Shown piece by piece: positions 60,997 to 64,000 of a DNA stretch of 64,000 nucleotides. Source of the DNA: Aliarcobacter trophiarum LMG 25534 (GTDB lineage: Bacteria > Campylobacterota > Campylobacteria > Campylobacterales > Arcobacteraceae); contig NZ_CP031367.1 of NCBI RefSeq assembly GCF_003355515.1, positions 1,488,001-1,552,000 on the forward strand, written 5' to 3'. The translations under genes and the position numbers were made by a program. Position 1 is the stretch's first letter; each line of letters begins with the position of its first letter. The notes below the pieces were generated by a model that did not search any database, was not told the DNA's origin, and was given only the letters and a program-made list of their open reading frames with translations.

Positions 60997-62319
60997 TAAG
61001 ATGAATAAAGATATCTCTTCTTTGCTTACTATAGCTTTATCAATAACAATTCTTATATCTATTGCTATGATAATTATTATAGTGCTAGCTATAAGTAAAA
61101 TTATTAATAGACCTTTAAAAGCACTTCAAGATACACTAAGTGAGTTTTTCAAATACTTAGCAGGAGAAACACAAGAGATTCACCGAATAAAGAACTATTC
61201 AAAAGATGAGATAGGTCAAATGTCTAAAATAGTTGATATGAATATTGAAAAAACTAGAAAAGATATTGATGACAATAATATTTTTATTCAAAATACAATT
61301 GAGATTTTGGCTAAATTCCAAAATGGTGATTTATCTCAAAGATTAAATATTGAGGTGCAAAGCCCAAATTTAGTGAAATTAAAATCTGTTATGAATAAAA
61401 TGGCAGAAGAGTTAGAACAAAACATAGTTAATATTTTAAAAATAGTTGATGAATATAGTAGTTATAACTATCTAAATAAAATAGATACAACAAAGTTTGA
61501 AAATCATATTCTACAACTTGCAAATGGTGTAAATAACTTAGGTGATTCTATTACAAAAATGTTACAAGATAATAAAAACAATGGAGAGATATTAGAAGAT
61601 AGTTCAAATAGACTTTTAAAAAATGTAGAGACTCTAAATAGTAGTTCTACAGAGACTGCTTCAAATTTAGAAGAGACTGCTGCTAGTATTGAAGAGATCA
61701 CTGTAAACTTAAGAAATAGTACAAAAAATGTACAAACTATGTCAAATATTGCTATGAGTGTTACATCAAAAGCTAGTAGCGGAGAATTTTTGGCAAAACA
61801 AACTGTAAATGCAATGGATGAGATAAATAAAGAGGTAAGCTCTATAAATGAAGCTATTGAGGTAATCGACCAAATTGCTTTCCAAACAAATATTCTTTCA
61901 CTAAATGCAGCCGTAGAAGCAGCAACAGCAGGAGAAGCAGGAAAAGGGTTTGCAGTTGTTGCACAGGAAGTAAGAAATCTAGCAACAAGAAGTGCAGAAG
62001 CTGCAAAAGAGATAAAAGATATAGTTGAAAGAGCAACAGTAAAAGCACATGATGGAAAAGATGTTGCACATGAGATGATAAATGGATATAGCGAACTAAA
62101 TAGTGATATTAAAAATACTATAGATTTAATCAAAGATTTTGAAAGTTCAAGTAAAGAGCAACTATCTGGTATTGAGCATATAAATAGTGCTATTAGTTTA
62201 ATTGATCAAAAAACTCAACACAATACGGATGTAACCTTTGCTACAAAAGAGATAGCTATCTCTACTAACAATATAGCAAAGTTAATAATAGAAGATGTTA
62301 ATAAAAAAGTATTTTAATA

Positions 62320-62342
62320 AGTAGGTTTAAATTAAACCTACT
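62320..62342. terminator. Inverted repeat between the chemoreceptor fragment and trpS
   Basis: AGTAGGTTTAA (62320-62330) and TTAAACCTACT (62332-62342) form a perfect stem that overlaps the trpS stop codon and begins three bases after the chemoreceptor stop. On the minus strand it is followed by a T/A-rich stretch. It is probably a shared terminator for the convergent genes. Confidence 0.5.
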
Positions 62343-63292
62343 ATATCTCTTATTTCTCTCATTTTTTCAGCAGCAATTTTTCTAGCTTTAGAAGCTCCAA
62401 ACTCCAATATCTCTCTTACTTTTTTTGGATTTTCTAAAAGTTCTACTCTTTTCTCTTCGTAAGGTTTAAAGTACTCTTCAATCTTTTCAAGAAGTGTAAG
62501 CTTAAAGTGACCATATCCCTCACCAGCAGTTTCATATCTTTTTTGTAAATCTTTCAATTCATCTTCATTCATAAATAGTTTTGAAATAGCATAGATATTA
62601 CAATTTTTCCACTCTTTTGGTTCATCTAGCTCTTTTGAATCTGTTACTATTTTCATAACTTGTTTTTTTCGCTCTTTTTTGCTTGTAAACATATCAATTG
62701 TGTTGTTATATGATTTACTCATTTTTGCTCCATCAGTTCCAAGAACAGTTGCCACATTATCATCTACTTTTGCAAGAGGAAGAGTAAAAATCTCTTGATT
62801 ATAAGCATGATTAAATGATATTGCTATATCTCTTGTCATCTCTACGTGTTGAATCTGGTCGCGTCCTACTGGAACAATATTTGAATCAAATAGTAAAATA
62901 TCAGCAGCCATCAAAACTGGGTATGAGAATAGTCCATGGTTTGCACTTATTCCTTTTGAAGTCTTATCTTTGTATGAATGAGCTCGTTCTAATAAACCCA
63001 TAGAAGTATGATTTGATAGTATCCAATAAAGTTCCAAAACCTCTTTTACATCATGTTGTATCCAAAAAGTTGATTTCTCAATATCCATTCCTAAAGCCAA
63101 AAAATTTATAGCTGCTTCATAAGAGTTTTTTTCTAAAAACTCTTTATCTTTTACACTTGTCAAGGCATGGTATGAAGCTATAAAGGCAAATAATTCTCCA
63201 TCATTTTGCGACTCTATCATCTTTTTTACCATACCAAAATAGTTTCCTATGTGAATTGTTCCTGATGGTTGAATACCTGATAAAATTCTCAA
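62327..63292 (-). CDS. trpS: Tryptophan--tRNA ligase
   Basis: Class I synthetase, 321 residues read as MRILSGIQPSGTIHIGNYFG. The HIGN motif is at the start and KMSKSYNNTI near the middle of the C-terminal half. DILLFDSNIVPVGRDQIQHVEMTRDIA is the tryptophanyl-adenylate region. The start is TTG at 63292 with GGAGA seven bases upstream; another TTG two codons earlier is too close to that site. Confidence 0.95.
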   Translation of the reverse strand: MRILSGIQPSGTIHIGNYFGMVKKMIESQNDGELFAFIASYHALTSVKDKEFLEKNSYEAAINFLALGMDIEKSTFWIQHDVKEVLELYWILSNHTSMGLLERAHSYKDKTSKGISANHGLFSYPVLMAADILLFDSNIVPVGRDQIQHVEMTRDIAISFNHAYNQEIFTLPLAKVDDNVATVLGTDGAKMSKSYNNTIDMFTSKKERKKQVMKIVTDSKELDEPKEWKNCNIYAISKLFMNEDELKDLQKRYETAGEGYGHFKLTLLEKIEEYFKPYEEKRVELLENPKKVREILEFGASKARKIAAEKMREIRDIVGLI

Positions 63293-63356
63293 AACCAAAT
63301 TCTCCTATCTTTTTTTGTTTGGATTATATCAAAACTAGCTAAAACTTATAAATTAT

Positions 63357-63896
63357 TTAATAAAGTAAAATTTTAAATCCAATTAAAATTAAAACCACTC
63401 CACCTAAAATTTCAGCTTTACTCTCATACTTTTCACCACCACGACTTCCTACATAAACTCCAATATAGCTAATAATAAAAGTAATAAATCCAATGATAAA
63501 TAAAGAGAGATAGATATTTATAGGAAACAGATGTAAACTATACCCAGCAGCCATAGCATCTAAGCTTGTAGCAATAGCAAGAGTTAATAATATTTTATTT
63601 GTTACTTGAGTTATCTCTTCTTCTACATTTTCATTAAAAGCTTCATATAACATCTTTCCACCTATAAGTAAAAGTAAAATAAATGCTACAACTTTATCAT
63701 ATCCTTGAATATACTCTCTTAAACCAATTCCACCTAAAAAACCTAAAAAAGGCATTAAAGCTTGAAATATACCAAAAAATAATCCAGCTTTTAAAGCCAT
63801 AGTTTTTACCTCTAGCTTATTTTTTATTCCAAGCCCAATAGAAACTGCAAATGCATCCATACTTAAAGCAAATGCCAACACAAAAACTTCTAACAT
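63357..63896 (-). CDS. mntP: Manganese efflux pump MntP
   Basis: 179 residues with six membrane helices in two similar halves. The metal-site Asp residues are visible in ALSMDAFAVSIGLG (first half) and AIATSLDAMAAGYSL (second half). It exports Mn(II) to prevent toxicity. Length is slightly under E. coli MntP (188). It stands upstream of trpS, 58 bases apart. No manganese riboswitch is evident in the 100 bases left in the window. Confidence 0.93.
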   Translation of the reverse strand: MLEVFVLAFALSMDAFAVSIGLGIKNKLEVKTMALKAGLFFGIFQALMPFLGFLGGIGLREYIQGYDKVVAFILLLLIGGKMLYEAFNENVEEEITQVTNKILLTLAIATSLDAMAAGYSLHLFPINIYLSLFIIGFITFIISYIGVYVGSRGGEKYESKAEILGGVVLILIGFKILLY

Positions 63897-64000
63897 ATAC
63901 TCCCTTTTTTAAAATATAAAGCCAAAATTATAACTAAAATAGTAAAAATAAAGCTTTTTTACTACTGTAACTTTAATGCTATTTCTATATGTTAATGTTT

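Larger units (their letters stand above)
59528..62317 (+). pseudogene. Methyl-accepting chemotaxis protein gene interrupted by an IS3 element
   Basis: The 5' part encodes the cytoplasmic start, first membrane helix (LLLITILPFILAILIL) and about 30 periplasmic residues, ending near IIVQKEALIKHE. It then runs into the IS and stops at 59726-59728. The 3' part (from about 60997) encodes the second membrane helix, a HAMP-like region, and the signalling hairpin [20 protein letters not shown]. Almost no ligand-binding domain remains, whereas family members usually have 120 or more periplasmic residues. So sequence was probably deleted with the insertion. The two parts are still in the same frame. An internal ATG (61001) could express a sensorless signalling fragment. 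Confidence 0.85.

Noticed and set aside
61504-62133. 209-codon minus-strand frame opposite the chemoreceptor
   Set aside because: It is an antisense shadow of the repetitive, Ala/Ser-rich signalling domain, with no ribosome-binding site or recognisable domain.

Overview
The window is a low-GC (by eye roughly 27-30 % G+C) bacterial chromosome segment from a member of the Campylobacterota, most likely Arcobacter/Aliarcobacter. The clues are gene content and order: the yajC-secD-secF / leuS-lptE-folC block, the proS-hemA-ispB-DUF2018 block known from Helicobacter, a Campylobacter-type major outer membrane porin, rpoB and rpoC as separate genes, and MotA/MotB of the epsilon type. The species is not fixed by anything I can read.

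Layout. 1-3.7 kb: rpiB (cut by the window edge), lepB and folD in one minus-strand unit, a cold-shock gene with a tiny downstream helix-turn-helix-like ORF, a YciI-like protein and an unrecognised membrane protein. 3.7-17.9 kb: the transcription/translation superoperon on the minus strand, read in the order tRNA-Phe, -Thr, -Tyr, -Gly, tuf, rpmG, tRNA-Trp, secE, nusG, rplK, rplA, rplJ, rplL, rpoB, rpoC. Clear RNA hairpins lie at most of its junctions, including an L10-type leader and a stable-RNA promoter in front of tRNA-Phe. 17.9-24.3 kb: murD and mraY (minus), divergent from gpmI, a lone ABC ATPase and a class A PBP (plus). 24.3-32.7 kb: tamB, tamA, a GNAT enzyme, mfd and a small hypothetical, one tightly packed minus-strand unit. 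32.8-40.5 kb: a coiled-coil ORF (plus), a periplasmic rhodanese, a helicase with a degenerate primase-like N-terminus, folC, lptE, leuS and a small membrane protein. 40.7-46.9 kb: motA-motB plus a third membrane ORF (plus), then a 56-aa membrane protein, secF, secD and yajC (minus), and lnt (plus). 46.9-55.0 kb: cca, mscS, proS, hemA, ispB, DUF2018, hisD and aroK (minus, many overlapping). 55.2-59.4 kb: the porin with a strong terminator, then coaX, hisG, a methyltransferase and an SdiA-regulated-family protein in an overlapping plus-strand unit. 59.5-62.3 kb: a chemoreceptor gene preceded by a G8 tract and broken by an IS3-family element; its sensor region appears to be missing. 62.3-64 kb: trpS and mntP.

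Most of the window is housekeeping: transcription, translation, Sec export, cell-wall and outer-membrane assembly, folate, haem and prenyl synthesis. The accessory signal is concentrated at 59.5-61.0 kb. The most interesting items are the G8 tract used as the apparent ribosome-binding site of the broken chemoreceptor, the IS-associated loss of the sensor, the helicase with a decayed primase-like domain, the 46-aa HTH-like ORF behind the cold-shock gene, and the series of unannotated hairpins in the superoperon. I see no rRNA gene, CRISPR array, prophage or obvious defence island.
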